Source: Dillenia suffruticosa (taxonomy: Eukaryota > Streptophyta > Magnoliopsida > Dilleniales > Dilleniaceae). From it: a stretch of 64,000 bases of DNA. A model generated the notes under the pieces. It searched no databases. It saw only the letters and a program-made list of their open reading frames with translations, and had not been told where the DNA came from. The stretch spans positions 6,386,001 to 6,450,000 of the forward strand of contig JAVTVX010000010.1 of NCBI GenBank assembly GCA_033439265.1. The letters run 5' to 3'. The translations under genes were made by a program, and so were the position numbers. This document shows, in pieces, positions 37,240 through 51,300 of the stretch; the stretch's first letter is position 1; each line of letters begins with the position of its first letter.

Positions 37240-38340
37240 TATATGAAAGAGAAAAAATGTGTCATTTGAGCCGAAGCTCGTTGGCACAACAACTCAAGCT
37301 TTGGGTGTGAGAACCTATAATAAATAAAAATAATAATAAATCAAAAGAGATAAACTAAAAAAAAGTAAATTTGAGAGAAAAATATAGAATAAAGAAGTGA
37401 AAAACAGTTCTAAAAAGTTAAAAGGATATTAAAAAAAATAACTACCAATAGTTAATCATATATTAAATTCTCCATTTTTCTCAAAAATAAGATTTTAAGA
37501 TTTTTTCGGTTACATCATCAGTGTTTGAAGGTAAAATCAAGTTAATCCGGTTTGAGTGTTTGTAAGTCTCTATTTAGGAGTGATTCTTCTAACATAATAT
37601 TGATTTGGTGAAGTATCTAACACTTCATTTTACTAAACCGACTATCTGTTGGTAAAATAAAATTTTAAGATTTGAGGGTATTATCAAAAGTAAAATAGGA
37701 CTTATTTTAAATTATTACAAGGTTCTATTTTCTTTGTTAATAGTTATGGGTTATTACATTTGTTGAAGCATGTCTAATAGCCACAAAGTGAAAGCTAAAG
37801 TTTAAGAACCTCATCAGCATTGATGTGTTGCATTTATTCAACGTAGTCATCAGAGGATAGACGACAAAATGTTACACCAATTGCAATTTTTCTTTCCTCC
37901 TTATACTCCTTGTCACAGGGGTGTGCTAATATTATATTGTCTAATTTATAAGATTTTTTTTTTTGGGGCGCAAACTTCACTTATTTATTAACAATATAGA
38001 TATAAGCGTGAAAGACCCCCTGCCACCTGGATTTCGTTGTCCTCCAATTGGCGCAGGGTGATTGGTCGTTGGTGAGGTGGAGCTGATGTGAAGCTGATGT
38101 AGCCCGTTTTTCTTTTTTTCTTTTTTGGTTTTTTTTTCCTGTCTTTTTTTTTGTCTTTTCCTTATGGTTTCTTTTTTTCTTTCTCTTTCTTTCTCTCTTG
38201 TCAGAAACATTAATGAAGTAGATTTTGTTGTTGATTTCACGGAAGACGTGCACAGAATGGTTAGGGAAAAAAGTATGTAACGTCATTCTTTTGGTACTCA
38301 TTGCGATTAGACTTCTGTACTTTTGAGGGGAAAAAAAGTG
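37240..38340. other. Intergenic; T-rich and CT-rich tracts
   Basis: No supported gene. 38100-38200 is an almost pure T/CT stretch whose minus-strand Lys/Arg/Glu-rich frames are compositional artefacts. Confidence 0.4.
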
Positions 38341-38467
38341 TATGAGACCATCCCTTTATGCTTTTTGTATCTTCCTTTGTTATCTCTTATCATCTTCTTC
38401 TCTGCATAAAAGTATGACGGTGCTCTCTTTATCTGTTTCTCGCTCTCTCTCTCTCAATTGGGCGGAT

Positions 38468-39060
38468 GGAGACGTTCTGTTTCAGGTTCGGCTTCTTTTT
38501 TATATCCGCTGTTTGGCGCTGATGAAGATAGCCACTGAGGTTTTCTCTTGTTGTGTTTCTGACTGTACTGAATATATTTACCCTCTGTGTTTAAGGTTTG
38601 TGTTTATTTTTCCTATTTTGGGATGCATTTTGAAAATTATTCTTCTCTTCTCTATTGTGATGGTTTGTCTTTATCTTTTCTTTTAAAGGTTTGTCTCTCT
38701 AGGTATGAGGAATGGAGACGTTCGGCTTGGGACTTTTTCCGTTTCTTTTTTATATCCGCTTTTTGGTGTTGATGACGATGGTCATTGGGTTTTCTCTTGC
38801 TGTGTTTCCGAGTGTGCCGAATATATTTCCCCTCTGTGTTCAAGGTTTGTGTTTATTTTCCCAATTTTGGGATGCGTTATGAAAGTTATTATTCTCTTCT
38901 CTGTTATAATGGTTTGTCTTTGTGTTTCCTTTTGAAGGTTTGTCTTTCTGGGTGGGGGGAATGGAGACGTTTAGCTTCAAGTACTGATTATGGAAGTTAT
39001 TCTTCTCTGTTGTGATGGTTTGTCTTTGTTTTTTCTTCTGCAATTTCACTTTGTTGGTTT
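38468..39060 (+). repeat. Imperfect tandem triplication, unit about 247 bp
   Basis: The word GGAGACGTT starts units at 38468, 38714 and 38963, so the period is 246 and 249 bp. Each full unit contains TTCTTTTTTATATCCGCT, GAATATATTT, CCCTCTGTGTT and GGTTTGTGTTTATTTT. The third unit is truncated and shortened internally. Cys/Phe/Leu-rich frames in it (for example 38342-38686) recur only because the DNA is duplicated, so they are not called as genes. Confidence 0.8.
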
Positions 39061-39897
39061 TGCAATAGCCCAGTTCTGTAGTTCTGCCGGTGGTTCTTTC
39101 TGTAATAGCACTTTAGTGATTCTGCAATAGTTCTGTAAAAACTCATTTCTATAATAACTTTACTCTGTAGTTCTGGGTTTAGGGTAGTTCTGCAATAGCA
39201 CTTTCAGTTCTGCAATAGCTTCACTCGGTTGTTCTGCAATCGTGAGCCTTGGGTCTACAGAACTCCATAGTTTGTTTGGTTGCTTTGTTAAAAACTTGTT
39301 TGGTTGCTCTTTGTATTGTTTTTCTTTATATTGTTTTCTATACAGGTCACCGTTATCGTTTGGTTTCTACATATGTCATGGATCTTTGTGTGTTATAATA
39401 TATAAGTGGATTTACAATTGATACTTCAAAACTATTGATTTTGCAGAACAACTATAAGGAGTTGCAGAAGTACATTTTTTTTTAATAATAGCGTTTAAAG
39501 TCTGGAATTTTTTATTGATAGATTTGGTTCTGCCCAGCATAGAACGACATGGTTCTGCTCCGTGCAGAATGACATGGTTCTGCTCCGCGCAGAATGATAT
39601 GGTTCTGCGCCACACAAAATGACATGGTTTTGCTAAAAAAAGTAGTTTTGCTAAAAAAAAAAAGATTTTTTGTTAGGAATGTTAAAAACAAAAAGTAGTT
39701 CTGCTACAAAAAAATGTAGTTCTGTAATACCATTAAAAAATTGTTCTACAAAAAAAATTGTTCTAAAGTAGTTTTGCAAGAAAAAATAAGTTCTGTAGTT
39801 AGGTATGTTCAAGAAAAGTAGTTTTGTAATGCCATTAAAAAAAGTGGTTCTGTTAAAAAAGAATAGTTATATAGTTTGGTACGTTAAAAAAAATACT

Positions 39898-40503
39898 TCT
39901 GTAATTCTGTAGTTCTGTAGTTCTGTAGTTAGATATATTGTCGGCTATGTTTTCAAAAAAAAAGTAGTTCTCTTAAAAAATATAGTTCTGTGGTTCTGTA
40001 GTCCTGTATGTTCAAAAAAAGAGTAGTTTTGTAGTTTTGTAGTTAGATATGTTGAAAAAAAAAAGTAGGTTTGATATGAAAAAAAAGTAGTTCTATAATG
40101 CCGTTAAAAAAAAAATAGTTCTGTAGTTTGGTATGTTTAAAAACAAGGGTAATTCTACAACAAAAAAAAGTAGTTTGTAATGCTACTAAAAAAAAATTGT
40201 TCTGTAATTCTGTAGTTCTGTAGTTCTGTAGTTAGATATATTGTCGGCTATGTTTTCAAAAAAAAAGTAGTTCTCTTAAAAAATATAGTTCTGTGGTTCT
40301 GTAGTCCTGTATGTTCAAAAAAAGAGTAGTTTTGTAGTTTTGTAGTTAGATATGTTGAAAAAAAAAAGTAGGTTTGATATGAAAAAAAAGTAGTTCTATA
40401 ATGCCGTTAAAAAAAAAATAGTTCTGTAGTTTGGTATGTTTAAAAACAAGGGTAATTCTACAACAAAAAAAAGTAGTTTGTAATGCTACTAAAAAAAAAT
40501 TGT
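39898..40503 (+). repeat. Perfect 303-bp tandem duplication
   Basis: 39898-40200 and 40201-40503 match base for base on inspection, including eight homopolymer A runs of 7 to 10. It sits inside the A-rich TTCTG section. Identity of this kind means a very recent duplication or an assembly artefact. Confidence 0.85.
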
Positions 40504-42633
40504 TCTGCTAAAAAAAAGTTCAAAATAGTTTTAGACAAAACGACATGGTTCTGCACCGTGCAGAACTACATTGTTATGCTAAAAAAAGATAGTTTTGCTA
40601 AAAAAAAAATAGTTCTTCCATTAGGTATGTTAAAAAAAATTGAAGTAGTTCTGCTAAAAAAATGGTTATGTTATGCCATTAAAAAAAAGTAGTCTACTAA
40701 AAAAAATAGTTCTATAGTTAAGTATGTTCGAAAAAAAAGGACTTCTACTACAAAAAAAATAGTTCTGTAATCCCATTAAAAAAATAGTTCTACTAAAAAA
40801 AATAGTTCAAAAGTAGTTTTGTAAGAAAAAATAGGTTATGTAGATAGGTATGTTCAAAAAAAGGAGTTTTGTACCGCCTTTAAAAAAAAAGTTTTTCAGT
40901 TAAAAAAGAATAGTTATATAGTTTGGTATGTTAAAAAAAATACTTTTGTAGTTCTGTTGTTGGATATGCTGTCGGCTATGTTTTTTAAAAATTAGTTCTA
41001 TTAAAAAAAGTAGTTCTATAGTTCTGTAATTAGGTATGTTTAAAAAAAAAAGTGTAGTTCTGTGGTTTTGTGGTTAAATATATTCAAAAAAAAAAGTAGA
41101 ACTAATACAAAAAAAAAGGGGTTTTGTGATACCGTTAAAAAAAATTATGTACAAAAAAAAAGTAGTTTTGTAATTAAGTACGTTAAAAAAATGTATTTCT
41201 GCAACAAAAAAAGTAGTTATGTAATGCCATTAAAAAAAAGAAAATAGTTCTGCTAAAAAAATTTGTTCAAAAGTACTTTTACTAAAAGAACCATGTGGTT
41301 CTGTACAGTACAAAATGACATGGTTCTGCACCACGCAGAACCATGTGGTTCTGCCTGGTGTAGAACAACATGGTTCTACATTGTTCTGCTAAAAAAAATA
41401 GTTTTAGTAAAAAAAAAAGTAGTTCTGAATAGTTCTACTAAAAGAATCATGTGATTCTGCAGTGTGCAGAACTACATTGTCCTTCTAAAAAAAAGTAGTT
41501 TTGCTAAAACACAAAATAGTTCCATAGTTAGGTTTGTTAAACAGTGCAGAATATGATATTTAGATAAAATATTACGATATTATAATATTTAATATTATAA
41601 TAATAAAAATATTAAGTAAAATGTATTTGGAAATATTTTTATACTAAAAAAACACATGGTTTTGCTTAGCAGAACTACAGCAGAACAATGTTATTCTTAG
41701 AATCACATGGTTCTGTTGAGTAGCAGAACTATATGATTCTGCTGAGCAGCAGATTTACATCGTTCTGCTGCGTAGCAGAACAGTGTCATTCTACTTGATA
41801 GAACTATGCATAACTATATAGCAGAACTACATAGTTTTGTTATGCAGAATTCCATAACTCTGTATACTACTGTATTTCTAGATATTTTTAATACAATTTC
41901 AAAAACTTTACAAAATTTAGCCCCTAAAAAAAATTTATCGACAAAGGCATTACAAGTATTTTAGATATTTTTAATACAATCATAAAATTTTTTAATCACA
42001 TTATTATTATTTTTTGGATAGTATTATAATAATATGCTTTTAATGTTTTTTAATTATAGATATTTTCAAAATTTTTAACTTGATATTTCTATAATTTTAA
42101 ATAAATATTATTTTATCAAAATCACAATGAATGAAGTCATCAGAGAAAAACTAAAAAAAAAAATCACTTTCAAGTATGAAGTCACACCTGCGTCGATGAA
42201 GCTGTATATTTTGGTCGAAAAAACATTTATAGTCATTGTTCTTTTTCCTTTCTGGATTGCGTGAAAAAGAAAATAGATTATCTTTTTTTCTTTAACTAAA
42301 CCACATTATTATGAAAAATTACAAATTCAACTTTAAAATGGTAATATAATTTTATTAATTATGAATTTTTCTTAATTTTATAAAAATTTCAAGTATGGTG
42401 ATGATCGGTATTTTTATTTTGATGTTGTGAAAAATTTTTGATGCATATATAAAAATATTTTGATTTAATTTTATGATATTCGAAAAATTGGAATTTTAAA
42501 AATAATAAGAAAATTATATTTTACTGATATTTTTAGATTAAAAAAATACAGGTACTAGAATTGACAGAATTATCTGTGAAATACAGAACCACGAGGGTAA
42601 TTCTGCGAAATGCATAACTATCCAAGTCGTTTT

Positions 42634-45600
42634 GCGAGGTGCAGAACCAACATAATAGTTATGCGAAATGCAGAACCACCAGGATGGTTCTGCGAAGTGC
42701 AGAACTACCCATGTTCTGCGAAGTGCAGAACTACCCATGTAGTTCTGCTCATTTACCAAGATAGTTCTGCCAAGTACAGAACTACCGAAATAATTTAATA
42801 TTCAACTTAATATTTTATAAATTTTTTTATCTTAATATAATATTACAAGTAATAAACAATTTGGATATATATAAAAAATATATAATATTTAATATATAAA
42901 TTATTAAATACTAATTTTTAATATTACAAATTAATATTAATACTAAAAAAGTATTAAATTTGTAAGAATAAAATATTTAAAATATGTAATATTTTATTTT
43001 AAAACTTGAAGTATTAATATTTAATATATTAAAATATTAAAGCTAAAATTTATATATTAAAAAGTTTTACGATTTGTAAAATTTAAAAAATTCTTATCAG
43101 TCGATCTCGGTGAGCTACCATTCAAAAACTTCACAAAATTTAACCCCTTAAAAAAAAATTCATCGAAGAAGGCATTACAAATAATTTTAATATTTTTAAT
43201 ACAATCACAAATATTTTAGATATTTGAAAAAAAAAAATAAATGATCTATGATAAATTTTTCATACTATTATAATAATGTAAAAAATATAATTATAAAAAT
43301 ATTAATTACAAAGGTGGAAATTTTTTAATATTAAAAAATTTTATTTCTTTGGACCATGTGTTGTTCGTATAATAATGATTTTATTATAAATTTTTCTGAT
43401 TACAGCAAAAATACGAAAAATATTATTTTTTTTATTATATACGAGTGTTGCTGACAAAAATTTGGTGGTTTTTCGGTGCAGAACTATCGAAATTCTGCAT
43501 TGTATAAAACTACTTATTGGTTCTGCATAGTGCGGAACTACCAATACTTTCCATCGTCGACCTTCATTTGGGCATCTAAACAAAACAAAAACAAATGTTT
43601 TCATGTGCTTTAAAAATAATAATAATAATTTGGGAGATTAAAAAACTTTATTTAATTAAAATTTTCATTTGTTTTTTTATAAACAAATCATTTAAAATTA
43701 ATTACACCAGCATGTCTTATTTAAAAGAAGAAAAAAAGTTTTTTTTTGACAACATTTCGGATTTAAAAAAAATTAATACTTGTCAAAAAAAGCATGCAAT
43801 TTCATCAGCAAAAGCATGTCGTTTTGCTTAGCAGAACTACAGCAGAACAATATTGTTTTTAGAATAACATGGTTCTGTTGCGAGGTGTAGAACCAACATA
43901 GTAGTTCTGCGAAGTGCAGAATTACCCATGTAGTTCTGCGAAGTGCAGAACTACCCATGTAGTTCTACTCATTCTGCCAAGTGCAAAACTAGCAAAATAA
44001 TTTAATATTCAACTTAATATTTTATAAATTTTTTAATTTTAATATAATATTACAAGTAATAAACAATTTGGATATATATAAAAATAGATAATATTTAATA
44101 TATAAATTATTAAATACTAATTTTTAATATTACAGATTAATATTAATACTAAAAAAAGTATTAAATTTGTAAGAATAAAATATTTAAAATATGTAATATT
44201 TTATTTTAAAACTTGAAGTATTAATATTTAATATATTAAAATATTAAAGCTAAAATTTATATATTAAAAAGTTTTACGATTTGTAAAATTTAAAAAATTC
44301 TTATCAGTCGATCTCGGTGAGCTACCATTTAGAAACTTCACAAAATTTAACCCCTTAAAAAAAATTATATCGAAGAAGACATTACAAATATTTTAGATAT
44401 TTTTAACACAATCACAAATATTTTAGATATTTGAAAAAAAATAAATAATCTATGATAAATTTTTCATACTATTATAATAATGTAAAAAATATAATTATAA
44501 AAATATTAATTACAAAGGTGGAAATTTTTTAATATTAAAAAATTTTATTTCTTTGGACCATGTGTTGTTCGTATAATAATGATTTTATTATAAATTTTTC
44601 TGATTACAGCAAAAATACGAAAAATATTATTTTTTTTATTATATACGAGTGTTGCTGACAAAAGTTTGGTGGTTTTGCGGTGCAGAACTATCGTAATTCT
44701 GCATTATATAGAACTACTTATTGGTTCTGCATAGTGCGGAACTACCAATACTTTCCATCGTCGACCTTCATTTGGGCATCTAAACAAAACAAAAACAAAT
44801 GTTTTCATGTGCTTTAAAAATAATAATAATAGTTTGGAAGATTAAAAAACTTTATTGAATTAAAATTTTCATTTGTTATTTATAAACAAATCATTTAAAA
44901 TTAATTACACCAACATGTCTTATTTAAAAGAAGAAAAAAAGTTTTTTTTTTGACAGCATTTCGGATTTAAAAAAAAATTAATGCTTGTCAAAGAAAGCAT
45001 GCAATTTCATCAGCAAAAGCATGTGGTTTTGCTTAGCAGAACTACAACAGAACAATATTGTTTTTAGAATCACATGGTTCTGTTGCGAGGTGCAGAACCA
45101 ACATAGTAGTTCTACGAAATGCAGAACTACCCATGTAGTTCTGCGAAGTGCAGAACTACCCATGTAGTTCTGCTCATTCTGCCAAGTGCAGAACTGGCTA
45201 AATAATTTAATATTCAACTTAATATTTTATAAATTTTTTAATTTTAATATAATATTACAAGTAATAAACAATTTGGATATATATAAAAATAGATAATATT
45301 TAATATATAAATTATTAAATACTAATCTTTAATATTACATATTAATATTAATACTAAAAAAAGTATTAAATTTGTAAGAATAAAATATTTAAAATATGTA
45401 ATATTTTATTTTAAAACTTGAAGTATTAATATTTAATATATTAAAATATTAAATCTAAAATTTATATATTAAAAAGTTTTACGATTTGTAAAATTTAAAA
45501 AATTCTTATCAGTCGACCTCGGTGAGCAACCATTCAGAAACTTCACAAAATTTAACCCTTTAAAAAAAAATTCATCGAAGAAGACATTACAAATATTTTA

Positions 45601-45655
45601 GATATTTTTAATAGAATCACAAATATTTTAGATATTTGAAAAAATGATAAATTTT
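42634..45655 (+). repeat. Tandem 1.2-kb repeats, 2.5 copies
   Basis: GCGAGGTG(C/T)AGAACCAACATA starts units at 42634, 43880 and 45085, giving periods of 1246 and 1205 bp. Each unit holds one hairpin cluster, an AT-rich module, CTTCACAAAATTTAACCCC, and a block containing CTTTCCATCGTCGACC. The first two units are very alike (well above 90% by eye). The third stops matching near 45655 and passes into a copy of the module that precedes the first unit (42000-42630). Confidence 0.82.
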
Positions 45656-46989
45656 TCATACTATTATAATAATAATAGATATTTTCTTTTAATAAATATG
45701 CTTTTAATTTTTTTAATCATAGATATTTTCAAAATTTTTAACTTGATATTTCTATAATCTTAAATAAATATTATTTTATCAAAATTACAATGAATGAAGT
45801 TATCAGAGAAAAACTAAAAAAAAAATCACCATCAAGTATGAAGTCACACATGCGTCGATGAAGCTGTATATTTTGGTCGAAGAAACATTCACAGTCATTG
45901 TTCTTTTTCCTTTTTAGATTGCGTGAAAAAGAAAATAGATTATCTTTTTTTCTTTAACTAAACCATATTATTATGAAAAATTACAAATTCAACTTCAAAA
46001 TGGTAATATAATTTTATTAATTATGAATTTTTTTTAATTTTAAAAAAATTTCAAGTATGGTGACGATCGGTATTTTTATTTTCATGTTGTGAAAAATTTT
46101 TGGTGCATATATAAAAATACTTTGATTTAATTTTATGATATTCGAAAAATTGGAATTTTAAAAATAATAAGAAAATTTTATTTTACTGATATTTTTAGAT
46201 TAAAAAATACAGGTACTAAAATTGACAGAATTATCTGCGAAGTGCAGAACCACGAGGGTAGTTCTGCGAAATGCATAACTATCCAAAAGTACTTTTACTA
46301 AAAGAACCATGTGGTTCTGCACATTACAAAACGGTATGGTTTTGTACCACGTAGAACTTTGTGATTCTGCCCGGTGCAGAACAACATGATTCTGCGTCAC
46401 GCAGAATTGCATTGTTATGCTAAAAAAAAGAAATTCTGTTAAAAAGTAATTCAGAATAGTTCTGCTAAAAGAACTATATAGTTCTGCACCATGCAGAGCT
46501 ACATTGTTTTTCTAAAAAAAAAGTGGTTTTGCCAAAAAAATTATAGTTATGTAGTTAGGTGTGTTAAAAAAAATAAAGTAGTTCTGCTAAAAAAATAATT
46601 ATGTTATACTGTTTAAAAAAAAAAGCAGTCTGCTAAAAAAAAAGGGTTCAGTGGTTAGATATGTTAAAAAAAAAATAATTCTGCTACAAAAAAAAGTAGT
46701 TCTGTATTACTATTAAAAAAATCTTTTGAAATATTTTTATATTAAAATATTCATAATCGAAATAATTTTACGATTATATTAAAAATACTAAAAATATGCG
46801 ATTTTTTTTTTTTTGCATATATAAAAGTACTTTAATTTAATATTATGATATTAAAAACTATAATTTTAAAAATACTAACTAAAAAATAATTTACAAACTT
46901 TTTTGATTGAAAAAATATTTCTGCATTGATGTTTTGCACATGCAGAATTGCATAGTTCTACGCGTATAGTACAGAATTATATAGTTCTG

Positions 46990-48390
46990 TAAAGTGTGTC
47001 TCATATTCAAAACTGAGTACAATCACTTTTTGCAATAACAAAATATTGCACTTCTTGGAACAAAAAAATATTGCACTTTTTGAAAAAAAAATTACGCGGT
47101 ATGCATCTGTGCCAGCAAATTTCAAATTTGCCAAACTAAAAAATTTTTATATTTTCTTGAGCACTGAATGATCCTTAAATGCTTGCGTTCCAGATTCAAT
47201 CTTATAGTGTTCAATCTCAAATCTTTATGTTTTTAGCTCTTGAGAATATTTAATTTGTGCAACTAATATTTTTTTAATATTTTTCTTTTCAATCTATAGT
47301 TGGCCTTCTTCTCCAACTTTGTCTCAAGATCCGTCTCTAATTTTCTCTTTCATGTAATTGCTTTTTGATTTAACAAGGAGATAATAGGATAGGGTCTGTC
47401 CCTGAGCCATAAATCGCTTTTGGAAATGATACAGACGTACTCATTGCTGTCAGCAGAGATCTTGTGCAGAACTATCAAAGATGTGTGGAGCTCATGCAAA
47501 GCCATCAAAGTCTATTGTTTGTTATATGGCATGTGCCCAGTAATCCAACTTGCAAAGTGCCATTTACTTGGCTTCAATTGCAAGCACGTTGTTGTGCGTC
47601 AAAACCTCCATCAATTACAAAGTTTAAGCAAATATAGTAAAAATGTGTCATAAGTAATAAAAAGGTTATTATTAATTGCATATTGAACGGAAATATTAAA
47701 TGAAAATAAAGAGAATTTCGTCAAATTTTTAAAGTTGTGACTTTGTTTGGTACACAAAACTGCCGAATATAATAACAAAAAAATAAAAAAATTCAATTAA
47801 TAATTAGAAATTTATTGGAAGAATTACATCTCTAAAATATCAAAATCTTTATGGGATAGAGAGACGGTTGTTTATAAAATTACAAAAAAAAAAAGATTTA
47901 ATAAATGTAATTTTAGAAATTATAATTCATTAAATTTAAGAAAAAAATTATACACACAGAACTAATATAATACGTTTTGATAATTCCATAGTTCGAAACA
48001 CAAAATTAACTGTGATTCGTATAACTAGCATGATCCCATAGTACTACGTTGTGAGCTTTTCTTTTTTTTTTCCTTTTGTATAAAAATATATTTAGAATAT
48101 TTTGTCTTTTATGATATGATAAAACTATTTTTATGAAAAAAAAAAGATTCCATCAAATGGAACAGTGTTTTGTATTTTTATATTTTTTTCTGTTATCAAA
48201 TATTAATATGTGTGCCATAGGCATAGCGCATGACTTTTATTTTTTCTGGTCAAAGTGATCTATAAAGATAAAAAAATATTATTATAAGAGTGGCATGTTA
48301 AAAACATTATCAACATACATTTTAACTATTAATTTATTAATTTATTTTACATGTTAGATTGTGTTGGATTGAAAAAAAAAAATAGAAAGT
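46990..48390. other. Low-repeat interval inside the heptamer array
   Basis: This stretch has almost no GTTCTGC/GCAGAAC. 47100-47650 has a more ordinary base composition and a 77-codon open frame, but no recognised gene. The rest is AT-rich. Confidence 0.4.
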
Positions 48391-51300
48391 GGTGAAAAGT
48401 TCTGCACTGCAGAACTAAGTTCTACATATTGTGCAATGCAGAACTCAAAATATTATAATTTAATCCCTCTAAAAAAAAATAATTCATCGACGAAGATATT
48501 ATAAAAATTTTAGATATTTTTTATAATTTATCCTCTCAGAACATTCATTTTTTTTATATTTTAGATTTTACACATATATAAATATTATGCAGAGATTTTT
48601 TTATTTTAATTTAGGATATTTAGATCGAATTTAAACAAATGAGAATGAAAAAAAAAAAAAACAATAGACAGTGCACTGTAGAATTAAATTCTGCATAGTG
48701 CACTACAGAATCACAAAGTTCTGCGGCTCTGCAGTCATGCAGAACCAAGTTCTGCAACACAGAAGTTCATTCTGCATGAGCAGAACTTCATTGTTCTGTG
48801 CGTATAGTGCAGAACAATCAAAGTACGTCTCATGTTCGAATCCGAATGCAATCATTTTTTGCATTAAAAAAACATTGTATTTTTTTCAACAAAAATTTTT
48901 TTACATTTTTTCAACTTAAATTATTGAATATTATAATTACAAATTAATGTTTATATTTTTTTAAATTTTATAAAGATATTAATATTATAATGATATGTTT
49001 TTCATTTTAATTTAATCTATTTAATGTTAAATGAATATTTAAATATTAAAAAAATGTTATGGTAGAATTACAATTTATAAAAATATTAAGTTAAAAGATA
49101 TTTGAAAATATTTTAATATGTAAAATTTTCATATTTAAAATAATTTTATGGTTATATTAAAAATACTTAAAATATCGAAAAAAATTTTGCATATATAAAA
49201 ATATCGTCGACGAAGGTATTACAAATATTTTAGATATTTTTAATTCAATTATAAAATTTTTAGATATTTACAGATATTTATAGATTAAAAAAATAAAGAT
49301 ACTAAAATTGACAGAACTATCAACGAAGTGCAGAATATGAATGTAGTTCTGCGAAATGCAGAACCACAAGAATGGTTTTGCAAAGTGCAGAACCGCCAAG
49401 GTGGTTCTGCACAACTATCAAGATAGTTCCGCCAAGTGCATAACTACAAAAATAATTTAATATTCAATTTAATATTTTATAAAATTTTTAATTTTGATTT
49501 TGTATTACAAGTAATCAACAATTTGAATATATATAAAAAATATTTAATATTTAATATTTACAAATTAGTATTAGTACTAAAAAATATTAATATTATGAGA
49601 ATTAAATATTTAAAATATATAATATTTTATTTTAAAATATGAAGTATTAATATTTAATATATTAAAATATTAATGCTAAAATTTATATATTAAAAAGTTT
49701 TACGGTTAACAATATTTTAAAAATTTTTATTATACGATATCGGTGAGTTGCCGTTCAGAAATTTTAAAAAATTTAGCCCCTCAAAAAACAAAATTTCATC
49801 AAAGAAAGCATTATAAATATTTTTAATATTTTTAATACAATCATAAAATTTTCTAATCAAATTATTTTTTTTTGCATACTATTATAGTATGATGCATTTA
49901 AGTTTTCTAATAAAAAATAATTTAAAATTTTGTAACTTGATATTTCTATAATGTTAAATAAATATTATTTTTTCAAAATCATAATATATGAAATCACTAA
50001 AAAAAATTAAAAAAAAAAAAAGAATCACCATTAAGTATGAAGTCACCTTGCATCAATGGAGCTGTATATTTTGGTCAACAAAACATTCACACTCATTGTT
50101 CTTCTTCCCATCTAGATTGCCTGAAATAGAAAATAGATTTTTTTTTAAACTAAACCATATTATTACGAAAAAAGTACAAATTTAGCTTCAAAATGGTAAT
50201 ATAAATATATTAATCATGAATTTTTTTAAAATTTTCAAAAAATTTCAAGTATGGTGACGATCGGTTTTTTTTTATTTTAATGTTATGCAAAATTTTTAGT
50301 GCATATATAAAAATATTTCGATTTAATCTTATGATATTAGAAAATTTATAATTTTAAAAATAATAAGAAAAAACTATTTTACAGATATTTTCAGATTAAA
50401 AAAATATAATAACAATAATTAACAGACCACCAACAAAATATAGAACTACCAAAATAGTTATGCAAAATACAGAACTATTTAGGAAATTCTACCAAGTGCA
50501 GAAGAACCGACAGGGTGGCTCTGCGAAGTGCAGAACAACCCATGTAGCTTTGCAAAGTGCAAAACCACCAAAGCGGTTCTGTACAACTACCAAGGTAATT
50601 CTACAAAGTGCAGAACTACCAAGGTAATTTAATATTTTATAAAATTTTTAATTTTGATTTAATATTTCAAGTAATCAACAATTTGAATGTATATAAAAAA
50701 TATTTAATATTTAATATATAAATTAATGAATACTAATTTTTAATATTACAAATTAGTATCCATACAAAAAAAATATTAATGTTGTATGAATTAAATATTT
50801 AAAAATATGTAATATTTTATTTTAAAATTTGATATATTAATATTTAATATAATAAAATATTTATGCTAAAATTTATATATTAAAAGGTTTTACGATTAGC
50901 AAAATTTTAAATATTCTTATTATATGATCACGGAGAGTTGTCATTCAAAAGTTTTATAAAATTGAGCCCCTAAAAAAAATTTGTGAACGAACACATTACA
51001 AATATTTTAAATATTTTTACTACAATCGTAAAATTTTTTAATCAAATTATTATTTAATTTGCATATTATTATAATATGAAGCTTTAAATTTTTTTTTATC
51101 AAAAATATTTTCAAATTTTTTTACTTGATATTTCTATAATCCTAAATAAATATTATTCTATCAAAATTACAATGTATGAAATCACTAAAAAAAACAAAAA
51201 AAAAAACCTACCATCAAGTATGAAGTCACATTTACGTTGATGAAGCTGTATACTTTGGTTGACGAAACATTTACACTCATTGTTGTTCTTCCCATCTGGA

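Noticed and set aside
37261..37330. tRNA-like stretch (GCTCGTTGGCACAACAACTC) that could be a SINE head
   Set aside because: The B-box is poor and no flanking duplication was found.
37977..38301. Minus-strand Lys/Arg/Glu-rich ORFs
   Set aside because: Produced by a T/CT-rich tract; composition alone explains them.
40483..41454. Small Lys/Phe-rich ORFs inside the TTCTG array
   Set aside because: They arise from A runs and the repeated words, recur only because the DNA is duplicated, and show no protein motif.
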